Origin: an uncultured bacterium
GTDB lineage: Bacteria > Krumholzibacteriota > Krumholzibacteriia > LZORAL124-64-63
DNA: 41,861 nt
Reading direction: 5' to 3'
NCBI GenBank assembly: GCA_937910695.1
Contig: CALEMW010000120.1
Location: 1 to 41,861 of the forward strand
Under the pieces are notes generated by a model. It worked only from the letters and a program-made list of their open reading frames with translations, was not told the origin of the DNA and did not search any database. The translations under genes were made by a program, and so were the position numbers. This document shows positions 25,906-34,688 of this stretch, in pieces (position 1 is the first letter of the stretch; each line of letters starts with the position of its first letter).

Positions 25906-26453
25906 GAGTCCAACTCCAGTTGCAACATCTCTCCGCGATCGAACCAGTCCCGCAGCTTGGCGCGGGCGCGAGACAGGCGAGCTTTCGCCGTACCCACGGG
26001 CGTACCCATGGAATCGGCGATCTCTTCGTGGGTGAATCCTTCGAGGTCGTGCATGACGAACACCAAGCGGTGGTTTTCGTCGAGAGAGGCCACAGCCCGG
26101 TCCAGATCACGGCGCAGGTCGTGGTCGGGACCGGCCCGTACGGCGCTCAGGGTGGTCATGTCTTCGCGGGGCAATTCGTGGTCGCGGAGCCGTCGTGTTT
26201 TTCGCAGCACATTCAACGTCACCGACACCGCAATAGCATGCAGCCACGACGAAAATGCAGCGTCGCCCCTGAAGTCGGCGAGATTTCCAAAGGCGCGGAT
26301 GAAGGTATCTTGGACGATGTCCTCGGTCAGAGCTTCATCACCTGTCATACGGAAGGCCAGACGCCACACCCTATCAACGTGCGTCTCGAAGAGTGCCCGC
26401 TCTGCGCTGGCGACTCCCCGTTTCACGTCCTGGATCAAGCGGCGTTCTTCCAC
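25902..26453 (-). CDS. ECF-family RNA polymerase sigma factor
   Basis: 183 residues from a GTG at 26453 with GAGGAG 5 nt upstream. It directs RNA polymerase to a regulon of envelope or stress genes. Region 2 is seen at about 20-90 (FETHVDRVWRLAFRMTGDEA, EDIVQDTFIRAFGNLADFRG, FSSWLHAIAVSVTLNVLRK) and region 4 at about 115-165 (LDENHRLVFVMHDLEGFTHE, EIADSMGTPVGTAKARLSRA). It lacks regions 1 and 3, as expected for the ECF class. The gene leads a four-gene operon with a putative anti-sigma factor and two exported HEAT proteins. An ECF-like promoter candidate just upstream suggests autoregulation. Confidence 0.95.
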   Translation of the reverse strand: MEERRLIQDVKRGVASAERALFETHVDRVWRLAFRMTGDEALTEDIVQDTFIRAFGNLADFRGDAAFSSWLHAIAVSVTLNVLRKTRRLRDHELPREDMTTLSAVRAGPDHDLRRDLDRAVASLDENHRLVFVMHDLEGFTHEEIADSMGTPVGTAKARLSRARAKLRDWFDRGEMLQLELDS

Positions 26454-26490
26454 TGGGGCTCCTCGATTGGATTCGGGCGTGTCATCCGGT

Positions 26491-26519
26491 TAGACACGAT
26501 CCGGTCCCAAAGGGTTGCA
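26491..26519 (-). promoter_or_regulatory. ECF-type autoregulatory promoter candidate
   Basis: On the minus strand TGCAACC (26513-26519) and TGTCTA (26491-26496) are separated by 16 nt. The AAC core in the -35 and the 16-nt spacing are typical of ECF sigma promoters. It lies 37 nt upstream of the sigma gene's GTG. Autoregulation is inferred. Confidence 0.5.
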
Positions 26520-26579
26520 CGGCTTTTCTGATCAAGGAAAGAATCCACGGAGTGTAGGCGGAGGAACAGGAAGGCCCGG

Positions 26580-28016
26580 TCAGAATACCCGTCGGCTGAG
26601 GAAGGTCCAATCCCCTTGCCGCACCACGACGCCGGGCAATGATTCCACCGCCAGCACCCGGCCGCGGTCGTCGACGAGCTCGACCTTCAGGTCGTGGATT
26701 CCCGGCGGCAGGTCCAAGCGCGCCATGGCGATACTGCGGGGCAACGTCAGCCAATTGCGCGTATCCGCCTGTTCGGTCGCCACGCCCAGCAGGTTGGCGA
26801 GCAGTCCGGCGACTCGCCCCTGCTCCTCCACCTTCTCCTTGGCTACATACTTGGCCACGGCACGAGCGATGGTCTTGAGCAGTATTTTCCCCATGCTGGA
26901 TTCGAAATACAGATGTGAACGGCCTGAGACGTCTTCGACGTCGACGGTCGACACATGACCGTATGGCGTGCCGCTCGATATGCGGGCACCGGCGACGGCC
27001 GGAGGTTGGTCGGACAGTTCCGGCAAGGCGAAACGGATCCAGGTATCGATTTCGACATCATTGCGCCAGCCGTGGACATAACGGCCGCGGAGGCCCAAGG
27101 CCCAGGCATCGACATCGTCTTCGCGCTCGCCCTTGAAGATCGGCACGTCCGCCGCCGCGGAAACACGTTGAGGAGCGAAGCCGCTCTCCAGAAAAATCAC
27201 CACACGGCCCAGACCGCCGGGATCGGCGAGCTGGCTGGGAAGGAGATTCGGCAGGGCTTGTTGGATTTCCAACAGTTCGTCATGGAAGCCGAGGATAGTG
27301 CCTGTGCGCAGCAGATCTTCTCCCAGCCAGGGCGGTGTCGCGATATGCAGCTGGTCCTCGCCTGCGGCGAAGGCCAATGCCGCGCGCCGGTAGGCCAGGA
27401 ACGCGTCGTTGGACTCGCCTCCCCACTCGTGGAGCATGCCGCGCAGGTAGTGAACGAAGGCGTGGTCCTCCAGGGAGACGGCGGGATCATCGTCTCCTTC
27501 CTCTTCGTCTCTCATGGCGCGATCCACGTCGGCGAGGTCGCGCAGACGGAGCTCGGCTTTACGTGCTTCGACAATCGCTTCGTCGCGATCTCCCAGATAT
27601 ATGTAGTTGAGAGCACGGAAGTAGGGCACGAGGGCCATCTCGAAGGGGGCGGCCCGATAGTCGATGGCGCCGTCGTTGGTCACCAGCGAGAGCACGGCCT
27701 GGCTCACGGACTTTGTATAAAGGTCGTCGGACAGGGCCTCGGCCTCGGCGAACACGTCGTTCGATTCAGCCCAGCGGTCGGCGTAGTGCAGCACAAGACC
27801 CCGCTCCAGCAGGTTGAGCAGACGGTCGCTGCCGCGCTCGGCTTCGTCGACGACCTTCAGCGCGGCGTCGTAGTCGCGGGCGATCAGATCGTCCCGCAGC
27901 GCGGCGTTGCGGTCGGCGTAGGTAGAGCAGCCCGACAGCAGAACACCGACGGCGACCAGGCCGAGGGCCGCGAGTCGCCTCGCGGCCCCCGAGGAGGCTT
28001 GCCCGTAGATCATCAC
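26580..28016 (-). CDS. COG3014-type lipoprotein
   Basis: 478 residues from a GTG at 28016 (ATG at 28013 directly follows). A lipobox LLSGC puts the lipidated cysteine at residue 30, so the mature protein is an outer-membrane-facing lipoprotein. Residues about 35-260 form TPR-like helical repeats (DYDAALKVVDEAERGSDRLL, YFRALNYIYLGDRDEAIVEA); the C-terminal half is beta-rich and includes the VIFLESGFAPQR and LPRSIAMARLDLPPG segments seen in the COG3014 family. That family is often encoded beside LpoB, as here, and is presumed to work with it at the cell wall; its biochemical role is not established. It overlaps the lpoB stop codon by 4 nt. Confidence 0.85.
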   Translation of the reverse strand: MMIYGQASSGAARRLAALGLVAVGVLLSGCSTYADRNAALRDDLIARDYDAALKVVDEAERGSDRLLNLLERGLVLHYADRWAESNDVFAEAEALSDDLYTKSVSQAVLSLVTNDGAIDYRAAPFEMALVPYFRALNYIYLGDRDEAIVEARKAELRLRDLADVDRAMRDEEEGDDDPAVSLEDHAFVHYLRGMLHEWGGESNDAFLAYRRAALAFAAGEDQLHIATPPWLGEDLLRTGTILGFHDELLEIQQALPNLLPSQLADPGGLGRVVIFLESGFAPQRVSAAADVPIFKGEREDDVDAWALGLRGRYVHGWRNDVEIDTWIRFALPELSDQPPAVAGARISSGTPYGHVSTVDVEDVSGRSHLYFESSMGKILLKTIARAVAKYVAKEKVEEQGRVAGLLANLLGVATEQADTRNWLTLPRSIAMARLDLPPGIHDLKVELVDDRGRVLAVESLPGVVVRQGDWTFLSRRVF

Positions 28017-28630
28017 GGCCGGTAGCCGTCCCGACTCACGTACTTCTTGATCTTCTTGAAGCCCACCCAGGCCTTGGTGTTGTCCTCGAGGTTCACGAGA
28101 TAGACGTCGACCTGGTAGAACTTCACTTCGTCGCCGCCTTCACGGTCGAGGATCGTGTTGATCTCGCCGAGCAGCATGTAGTCGGCGCCCATTTCCCGTC
28201 CCCAGGCGCTGATGGTTGCGTTGGCGGAATACTCCTGCTGATCGGCGCGTTCGGCGCGTACGCCCTCCCGCTCTTCAGCCGATGCCACCATGGTGACCTT
28301 GCCCGAGTTGATCAGGGCGCGTTCCAGGTCGGCCACGAAGGTCTTCACCGGAATGTGTTCGGCGCTCTTGTTGGCGATACGCCCGACGATGACCACCGGC
28401 TTCTTGCCAGTCTCATAGCGGTGTTCGCCGTACCAGCCGCTCTCGAGGGCCTGGACGATAAGGGTTTCCGCCGTCATGCGGCTGTCGGCATCGTTCCAGT
28501 TGCCGGAAAGGTCGACGGTGGTGTCGGTTTCCATTCGCGTGACTGTCTTGCCGCCTCCGCAGCCGGATAGCAGCAGCGCTGCGCCGACGAGGACGAGCAA
28601 CAGCATGGTCCTGATGGTTCGTGTTTGCAC
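28013..28630 (-). CDS. lpoB: LpoB-type penicillin-binding protein activator lipoprotein
   Basis: 205 residues from a GTG at 28630 with AAGGAGG 5 nt upstream; an internal ATG at 28606 has a poorer site. The lipobox LLLSGC gives a lipidated Cys24. The folded domain has the LpoB landmarks DLSGNWNDADSRMTAETLIVQAL, PVVIVGRIANKSAEHIPVKTF, LERALINSGKVTMVAS, GADYMLLGEINTI and TKAWVGFKKIKKYV. In enterobacteria LpoB reaches from the outer membrane to stimulate the peptidoglycan synthase PBP1B. No PBP gene is in this window, so its partner is elsewhere. It overlaps the COG3014-type lipoprotein gene and is probably transcribed from a promoter in the 201-nt gap upstream. Confidence 0.92.
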   Translation of the reverse strand: MQTRTIRTMLLLVLVGAALLLSGCGGGKTVTRMETDTTVDLSGNWNDADSRMTAETLIVQALESGWYGEHRYETGKKPVVIVGRIANKSAEHIPVKTFVADLERALINSGKVTMVASAEEREGVRAERADQQEYSANATISAWGREMGADYMLLGEINTILDREGGDEVKFYQVDVYLVNLEDNTKAWVGFKKIKKYVSRDGYRP

Positions 28631-28775
28631 GATCGCCTCCTTGATCGAGTCATGGACGTCGAAACGTCCTGCGGGTTTCAACATCTTCTGGCCTCTCGAG
28701 AGGACGATTCCGCCCCTGATCGGTCCACGAAATGACTGACTTCCACGAACCGTGCCAGAGCCGACGCCTTCCGGG

Positions 28776-28811
28776 AAGAAAAAACCGCCGTTCCCTCAAG
28801 GACAGCGGTTT
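28776..28811 (-). terminator. Intrinsic terminator of the xanthine-dehydrogenase operon
   Basis: In minus-strand reading AAACCGC (28805-28811) pairs with GCGGTTT (28782-28788) around a 16-nt loop and is followed by TTTCTTC. It lies 21 nt beyond the stop codon at 28832. Confidence 0.85.
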
Positions 28812-28831
28812 CGTCGGGGTTCGCGATCAGT

Positions 28832-31171
28832 TCAACATTCGTGCATCGCACGCCAGACCCTTTCGGGCGTGGCCGGGATGTGGCGAATCCGCACACCTGT
28901 CGCCGCAGCGATGGCGTTGACCACCGCAGGTGCCGGGCCGTTGATCACGACCTCGCCGGCGGCCTTCACACCGTAGGGACCGCTCGGCTCCTCCGTCTCG
29001 AGCATGATCACTTCCATGAGCGGCATATCCATGGCGGTGAAGATCTTGTAGTCGAGGAAGTTCGGGTTGCGGACCCGGCCCTCGTCATCCACGAGGACCT
29101 CCTCGCACAAAGCGTAGCCGAGCCCCTGGGCCACCGCGCCGTCCACCTGTCCTTCAGCCAGTTTGGGATGGATCACGGTGCCGAAGTCGCAGGCGGACAC
29201 GAAGCGCCGCACGAAGACCTGGCCTGTCTCGGTGTCCACTTCCACATCGGCGAACTGAGCGGAGAAGGGCGGCGGGGAGTCGTCGCTCATGTGACTCGCC
29301 GTGGCAGCGGGTTGAACCTTCGCCGTGTAGAGGGCCGTGTGGGCCACGCCGCCCATATCCAAGGAGAGGTCCCGGGGCCCCATGCAGACGCCGTCGACGA
29401 AGCGGACATCTTCGAGGTTCACCTGCCAGTGCTCCGCCATGATCGTCAGCAACTGATTCTTGAGATCGGCCGCAGCTTTGGCCACCGCCCCGCCCGAAAC
29501 GTAGGTGGTCGAACTGGCATAGGCCCCGACGTCGAAGGGTGTCAGATCAGTGTCCGAAGACAGGATGATGATCTTCTCGTAGGGCACGCCCAGTTCTTCG
29601 GCGCAGATCTGGCTGAGCACCGTATCACTGCCCTGGCCGATATCGGTGGCGCCCACCAGCAGGTTCACACTGCCGTCTTCATTGAGCTTCACCGTGGCGG
29701 CGGCCCAGTCGACGCCGGCGATGCCGGACCCCTGCATGGCCACTCCCACACCCAGTCCCCTCTTGAACCGGGGATGTGTCGGCGCCGGAGTCGCGCCCCA
29801 GCCGATGGCCTCGGCGCCGCGACGGATGCATTCTTCGAGGCTCGAGCTGTTGACCGTGCGGGCCAGTCCTTCCTTGCCCTCGTTGAGACGGGCGCTCACC
29901 GGATCGACATCGCCGAGACGGATGTGGTTCTTCCGCCGCAGTTCCAGAGGATCCATGCCGATCACGGCCGCCACCTCGTCCATCTGCGACTCGAGGGCGA
30001 AAAAGCCCTGGGGTGCTCCGTAGCCCCTGAACGCACCGCTGATGGGGTTGTTCGTGTAGACGCTGTCCACGTGGTAGTGGATATGCTTGAGCGGATAGAG
30101 CGGCAGCACTTTTTGGCCTGTGTTGGCCTGAACGGTGAGCGCATGGCTGCCGTAGGCTCCGGTGTCGGCCAGCACCACCATGCGGTTGGCCACCAGGGTG
30201 CCGTCGTTCATCACGCCGGTGGTCATGGTGATGGTCTGGGGGTGGCGGAAGCGGGCTGCGATCAGCTCCTCTTCCCGCGTGAACTCAAGACGTACGGGTC
30301 GGCCGGTGCGAAGAGTGAGTACGGCGACCAGGTCTTCGCAGACCATCTCCTGCTTGTCGCCGAAGCCGCCGCCGACCCTGGGTTTGATCACGCGGATCCG
30401 CGACTCGCTCGTTTCCAGAATGCGGGCCAGGATGCGGCGCAGGTGGAAGGGAACCTGGGTGCTGGTGCGCACGACGAGACGGTCGTCCTCATCGATCCAG
30501 GACACCGATACGTGGGGTTCGATATGGCTGGCCTGGACCCGCGGCAGGACATAGGTGCGTTCGATCACGTGATCACAGGCCGCCAAAGCTGTGTCCACAT
30601 CTCCGATCTGCACATCGATCATGGCCGCCAGATTCGATTCGCCGCCTTTGGCGATGCCGCGGGGGTCGGGGACTTCGTGAATCATGGGGGCATCGGCGTC
30701 CAGAGCGGCTGCAGGATCGTGAATCGCAGGCAGCACTTCGTATTCGACGTCGATCAACTCGAGGGCGCGTTCGGCGGCGGCGAGGGTCTCGGCCGCCACG
30801 ACCGCGACACGATCGCCGACGAAGCGCGCCTTGGTCGGCAGAATGGTCGTGTCCCACGGTGAAGGCTCGGGGTGGCTCTGGCCGGCCCGTGTGTGGGGAA
30901 TCTGGGGAACATCGGGATGCCAGAGGACTGCGACGACCTCGGGATCGGCCAGAGCGCGGGAAGCGTCGAGCGCGACGATGCGGGCATGGGCGTGAGGCGA
31001 GCGCAGCACTTTGGCGAACAAGCATCCCGACGGCAGGACGTCGTCGGTGAACACCGGTCGCCCGCGCACGAGCTTCTCCCCATCGCTCTTGGGCACGTCG
31101 ACGCCTACGCTGCGGCGGCCTGCTGCCGGACTCTCGTGGGGCGCCATCCGCCCATCCTTCAGGGTGCTCAT
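28832..31171 (-). CDS. Xanthine dehydrogenase family, molybdenum cofactor-binding subunit
   Basis: 779 residues from the ATG at 31171, which overlaps the FeS-subunit stop codon by 4 nt (ATGA); the frame is open further upstream inside that gene. It is the large catalytic subunit of a three-subunit molybdenum hydroxylase. Motifs: GGGFGDKQE (267-275), AFRGYGAPQG (380-389) near the cofactor, GATDIGQGSDT, and GVKAAGE close to the end, carrying the catalytic Glu. The ISGAFRGYGAPQ motif fits the xanthine dehydrogenase group rather than CO dehydrogenase (no AYRCSFR loop). Substrate is inferred from the divergent 8-oxoguanine deaminase-like gene as a purine. No XdhC-type insertion factor gene is in the window. 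Confidence 0.94.
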   Translation of the reverse strand: MSTLKDGRMAPHESPAAGRRSVGVDVPKSDGEKLVRGRPVFTDDVLPSGCLFAKVLRSPHAHARIVALDASRALADPEVVAVLWHPDVPQIPHTRAGQSHPEPSPWDTTILPTKARFVGDRVAVVAAETLAAAERALELIDVEYEVLPAIHDPAAALDADAPMIHEVPDPRGIAKGGESNLAAMIDVQIGDVDTALAACDHVIERTYVLPRVQASHIEPHVSVSWIDEDDRLVVRTSTQVPFHLRRILARILETSESRIRVIKPRVGGGFGDKQEMVCEDLVAVLTLRTGRPVRLEFTREEELIAARFRHPQTITMTTGVMNDGTLVANRMVVLADTGAYGSHALTVQANTGQKVLPLYPLKHIHYHVDSVYTNNPISGAFRGYGAPQGFFALESQMDEVAAVIGMDPLELRRKNHIRLGDVDPVSARLNEGKEGLARTVNSSSLEECIRRGAEAIGWGATPAPTHPRFKRGLGVGVAMQGSGIAGVDWAAATVKLNEDGSVNLLVGATDIGQGSDTVLSQICAEELGVPYEKIIILSSDTDLTPFDVGAYASSTTYVSGGAVAKAAADLKNQLLTIMAEHWQVNLEDVRFVDGVCMGPRDLSLDMGGVAHTALYTAKVQPAATASHMSDDSPPPFSAQFADVEVDTETGQVFVRRFVSACDFGTVIHPKLAEGQVDGAVAQGLGYALCEEVLVDDEGRVRNPNFLDYKIFTAMDMPLMEVIMLETEEPSGPYGVKAAGEVVINGPAPAVVNAIAAATGVRIRHIPATPERVWRAMHEC

Positions 31172-31626
31172 GGCATGGCCTCCCAGGCGTCGAGGACGGC
31201 ACGAACCGGTTTGGCGTAGCCGGTGCAACGGCAGAGGTTGCCGCTCATGGCATGGCGCACGTCGTATTCGGTCAGTTCGCCGCCTTCCCGGAGCCGTTGC
31301 CAGGCCACCAGCAGCAGGCCGGGCGTGCAGTAGCCACACTGAACGGCGCCGGCTTCCAGGAAGCAGTCCTGCAGTCGGCGCATGAGCGGATCGTCGTTCA
31401 ACCCTTCGAGGGTCGTCACGATCGCATCGGCTGCGAAGGCGGCGGGCACGACACAGGAATTCACGGGTTCGCCGTCAAGCAGCACACAGCAGGCGCCGCA
31501 ATCCCCGGTCTCGCAGCCCCGCTTGACGGAGGTGCAACCGGCATCGCGCAGGACGTCGAGCAGCCGGGCACCGGGTGCGGCCACGAGCTCTGTCGAATGA
31601 CCGTTGAGGGACAACGTCAGCTTCAT
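31168..31626 (-). CDS. Xanthine dehydrogenase family, small [2Fe-2S] subunit
   Basis: 152 residues, normal for the family. It passes electrons from molybdenum to FAD through two [2Fe-2S] clusters. The N-terminal plant-ferredoxin-type cluster ligands are Cys38, Cys43, Cys46 and Cys58 (C-x4-C-x2-C-x11-C); the C-terminal helical cluster ligands are Cys97, Cys100, Cys132 and Cys134 (QCGYC and LCRC). Its ATG overlaps the FAD-subunit stop codon and its stop overlaps the Mo-subunit start, each by 4 nt, ensuring equal synthesis. Confidence 0.97.
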   Translation of the reverse strand: MKLTLSLNGHSTELVAAPGARLLDVLRDAGCTSVKRGCETGDCGACCVLLDGEPVNSCVVPAAFAADAIVTTLEGLNDDPLMRRLQDCFLEAGAVQCGYCTPGLLLVAWQRLREGGELTEYDVRHAMSGNLCRCTGYAKPVRAVLDAWEAMP

Positions 31627-32513
31627 CGCAGACCTCCGTGGACGGGATCCTCGGCGGTCGGGTCGATTCCCAACGCCTCTCGGAGCAAACGGCGGGTCAG
31701 CACTTCTACCATGGCCCGACGGTATTCAGCCGAGGCGCGGTGATCGTCGATGGGATCGCTGGCGTCGGCAGCCGACTCTGCGGCTGCGGCCACGGCGATC
31801 TCGAATTCCTCGGGGTCGGCCCGGAGCAGAATATCTTCAGCGGCGAGCGCCCGCATCGGGGTCGGCGCAACGGCGCCCAGGGCAATGCCGACGTAGCCAA
31901 GACCATTGCCGCCCCTCGCCACAGCCACCGCTGCCTGGACCAAGGAGATGTCCTCGGCAGTGCGGCGGAGCTTGCGGCTCAGGCAGACCAGACCAGGTTG
32001 CGGTGCGGGCAACGTCAGGCCCGTCAGCAGGCGGCCGTCCAGTACGGTCCGCCGGGGTCCGGTGAAGAATTCGTCGAGGGGGATGTCGTGGGTGGACTCG
32101 CCGTCGAACGCATGGGCTACGGCGTCGAGGGCCAGCAGAACCGGAACCATGTCCGCCGAGGGCAGGGCCGAGCAGATGTTGCCGCCGAGGGTTGCGGTGC
32201 TGCGGACCGGTCGGTTGCCGCAGGCCGCCGCCGCGTCGGCGACAGCGCCGCCGGCGAACTCGCGCACCAACGGATCTGATTCGAGCCGGTTCAACGTGAC
32301 ACAGGCTCCGATTCTCAGGGCGCCGTCGTCCTGCACGACGACATCGTCGAGTCCCGCGCGTCGGAGGTCGACGACGAAGTCGAGGTCGGCACGTCTTTCA
32401 AGCATGAGGTCGGTGGCCCCGGCCAGGTAGCACCCCCTGCCGGCGGTCGTGTGCAGGAGCCGGACGGCGTCCCGGGGCGAAGTGGCGAAGAGATAAGCGT
32501 TCAGATTCCGCAC
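31623..32513 (-). CDS. Xanthine dehydrogenase family, FAD-binding subunit
   Basis: 296 residues from a GTG at 32513 with AAGGAGG 6 nt upstream. It is the medium subunit that takes electrons from the FeS clusters to FAD and the final acceptor. Seen are an N-terminal FAD-binding segment (LAGATDLMLERRADLDFVVD), the second FAD motif TLGGNICSALPSADMVPVL, and the C-terminal CO-dehydrogenase-flavoprotein-type domain (GLGYVGIALGAVAPTPMRA). It is the first gene of the operon. The 93-nt gap to the divergent amidohydrolase gene must hold both promoters; no clear hexamers were identified. Confidence 0.94.
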   Translation of the reverse strand: MRNLNAYLFATSPRDAVRLLHTTAGRGCYLAGATDLMLERRADLDFVVDLRRAGLDDVVVQDDGALRIGACVTLNRLESDPLVREFAGGAVADAAAACGNRPVRSTATLGGNICSALPSADMVPVLLALDAVAHAFDGESTHDIPLDEFFTGPRRTVLDGRLLTGLTLPAPQPGLVCLSRKLRRTAEDISLVQAAVAVARGGNGLGYVGIALGAVAPTPMRALAAEDILLRADPEEFEIAVAAAAESAADASDPIDDHRASAEYRRAMVEVLTRRLLREALGIDPTAEDPVHGGLR

Positions 32514-32606
32514 AGATTCCTCCTTGATCGACGTCGAGGGTGGCGCGCCGCTCGAGGGTCGAGTATAACGAAGGTCGGTGAACGTCCCAAGCGCGAAGGA
32601 GCGTCC

Positions 32607-33917
32607 ATGTCACGAAATCCCCTTGTCCTGGTGGAAGATGCACGGCCGTTGGTGACGATGGACGCCGACCGCAGGATCCTGGACGGCGGCTGGGTGGCGG
32701 CCTGCGACGGCCTGATCACCGCCGTCGGCTCGGGCGAGCCGCCGGAGATGATCGCCGGAGCCCCCCGCGAGCAACACCAGCGTATCGACGCCGCCGGCTG
32801 TGTCGTGACGCCCGGACTCGTCAATTCGCACCACCACCTTTTCCAGACCCGCACCCGCGCCTGGCCCGGAGCTGTCGACGCCGAACTCTTCGACTGGCTG
32901 CGAACCCTCTATCCTGTCTGGGGCGCGCTGACCGACGACCGCTTTCACGAGGCCACCCGCATCGGCTGCCGCGAACTGCTCAGGTCGGGCTGCACCACGA
33001 CCACCGACCATCACTATCTCTTTCCCCGCGACGCCTCGCCGGAACTGATCGACATCACCGTGGAGGCTGCCCTCGCCGAAGGAATCCGCTTCCATCCCAC
33101 ACGCGGCTCCATGTCGCGGTCGGAAAAGGACGGCGGCCTGCCGCCCGATCATGTGGTTCAGGATCACGACACCATCCTCGCCGACAGCGAGCGGGTCATC
33201 ACGCGCTTCCACGACCCCTCTCCCGGCGCCATGACCCGAGTCGCCCTGGCGCCCTGCTCCCCGTTCTCTGTCACGCCGGAACTCATGGCGGATACCGCGG
33301 CTCTGGCGCGCCGCCACGATGTGCGGCTGCACACCCATCTCTCCGAAACCCGTGACGAAAACGACTACTGCCTCGAGGTCTACGGCAAGCGCCCCTTGGA
33401 CCTGCTCGAGGACACCGGCTGGCTGGCCGACGACGTGTGGCTGGCCCACGGCATCTGGTTCGACGACGATGAACTGGCCCGACTCGGCGCCGCCGGTGTG
33501 GCGATCGCCCATTGTCCGACTTCAAACATGAGACTGGGATCTGGAATCTGTCGCGTGAGAGGCCTGAGGACGGCGGGGTCCCCCGTCGGATTGGCCGTGG
33601 ACGGTTCGGCCAGCAACGACACTTCCAACATGCTCGCCGAGCTGCGTCAGTGCCTGCTGCTGCACCGCGTCATCGGCGGCGCCGCGGCCATGACTGTGAT
33701 GGAAGTGCTGGAAATGGCGACCCTGGGAGGAGCGGCTTGTCTGGGCCGCCGGGATGTGGGCGCCGTAGAGCCAGGCCGCGCCTGCGACCTGGCTCTCTGG
33801 GATCTTGGAGACCTCGGCTGCGATACCGTCGGCGACAGAGTGGCGGCTCTTTTGCTCAGCCCGCCGCTCCGTGCCCGGCTCGTCATCGTCGGAGGGACGC
33901 CCATCGAGGTTCCCTAG
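32607..33917 (+). CDS. 8-oxoguanine deaminase-like amidohydrolase
   Basis: 436 residues from the ATG at 32607 (AAGGAG 5 nt upstream). It belongs to the TRZ/ATZ/guanine-deaminase amidohydrolases with a mononuclear metal site. Motifs: VNSHHHLFQT with metal ligands His75 and His77, TTTDHHYLFP, HTHLSETRDEND, LAHGIWFDDDE, AHCPTSNMRLGSG, and VGLAVDGSASNDTSNMLAEL, which carries the final Asp ligand. The HHHLFQT and DGSASNDTSNMLAE signatures match the 8-oxoguanine deaminase branch, which converts 8-oxoguanine to urate; hydroxyatrazine-type hydrolases are close relatives. It diverges from the xanthine dehydrogenase operon, which would produce urate from xanthine, so both feed the same pool. Confidence 0.9.
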   Translation: MSRNPLVLVEDARPLVTMDADRRILDGGWVAACDGLITAVGSGEPPEMIAGAPREQHQRIDAAGCVVTPGLVNSHHHLFQTRTRAWPGAVDAELFDWLRTLYPVWGALTDDRFHEATRIGCRELLRSGCTTTTDHHYLFPRDASPELIDITVEAALAEGIRFHPTRGSMSRSEKDGGLPPDHVVQDHDTILADSERVITRFHDPSPGAMTRVALAPCSPFSVTPELMADTAALARRHDVRLHTHLSETRDENDYCLEVYGKRPLDLLEDTGWLADDVWLAHGIWFDDDELARLGAAGVAIAHCPTSNMRLGSGICRVRGLRTAGSPVGLAVDGSASNDTSNMLAELRQCLLLHRVIGGAAAMTVMEVLEMATLGGAACLGRRDVGAVEPGRACDLALWDLGDLGCDTVGDRVAALLLSPPLRARLVIVGGTPIEVP

Positions 33918-33923
33918 ACGAAT

Positions 33924-34520
33924 CTAGCGATAGCTCGCCTTCAACTCACCCCAAGCCGACGTCTCGGCGGCCACGGGGTTGCAGGGCAGACCGGGGAAGA
34001 CACCCCGCAATGTTCCATAGCTCGAGTGATGACTGAACTTCTGGATCAGAGCCAAGTGCTCCACATCGATAGCGGCCGGGGGATACGGAGACCGGAACTC
34101 GTACGTCGCGCCGCCCGTCCGTCCGGGCTCGCATCCATTGCTCGATCGCGGTTCGTACTTCAGGACGACCGCCATGAGATTGATGGATGGATCGGAGTCC
34201 TCAACCACGGCATTGTATTCCACCGAACATGCTCCAGGCACTCCCTCACCATGCCCGGCAGGGCTGGCGAAGAAGAGGCCGGACCCGATTTCCGCCGCGC
34301 TGCAGTTGCCGGAATCATCGATGATCACATCGACGTGGCTCACACCGTGTTTGCCGGTATCCCAGCTGATCGTCAACTGGTAGGTCCACATACCCTGGTC
34401 ATCAATCCCGAGCGAGACGCAATCGCCTTCCAACCACGGGGGAGCCTGCTCAGCGAAGACGGGCAATGCCGCCAACCCCAACGCCAGGATCATCAATCCG
34501 TGCTTCACGCAAATCTTCAT
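33924..34520 (-). CDS. Exported cysteine-containing protein A, paralogue of 36339-36926, with C-terminal W-x-x-L-K-A-x-Y-R motif
   Basis: 198 residues from the ATG at 34520, chosen for GGAGG just upstream; the longer frame lacks a site. Signal peptide at about 1-23 (PVFAEQ). It aligns along its length with the protein at 36339-36926. Shared blocks are W-x-Y-x-L-T-x-SWD, HG-V/M-SH-V/L-D-V/L-IIDD, NCS, AGHG-x-G, K-Y/F-EP, GCE-x-G-x-TG-x-AT and LPC-x-PV. At least four cysteines are conserved, suggesting disulphides or metal binding outside the cytoplasm. It ends PVAAETSAWGELKASYR. I do not recognise the family. It diverges from acr3, sharing a 232-nt promoter region, and converges with the deaminase gene 7 nt away. 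Confidence 0.85.
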   Translation of the reverse strand: MKICVKHGLMILALGLAALPVFAEQAPPWLEGDCVSLGIDDQGMWTYQLTISWDTGKHGVSHVDVIIDDSGNCSAAEIGSGLFFASPAGHGEGVPGACSVEYNAVVEDSDPSINLMAVVLKYEPRSSNGCEPGRTGGATYEFRSPYPPAAIDVEHLALIQKFSHHSSYGTLRGVFPGLPCNPVAAETSAWGELKASYR

Positions 34521-34688
34521 GGTCGTCCCTCCTGCGATCTGCAATGCCAACGATGGATTCAGAACCCATCTCCCGTATCAAACGCTCTGATCATTCCTGA
34601 TCGTTTCTCATCGTCCGTTTTCCGCTGATCTTGAGGAATGAACAGGCAAGAGCCGGGCCAAATGTCGGCTGGATGCAGATTGAGGAAC

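Noticed and set aside
28841-30862. 673-codon plus-strand open frame opposite the molybdenum subunit
   Set aside because: Antisense shadow of a conserved gene with all catalytic motifs on the other strand.
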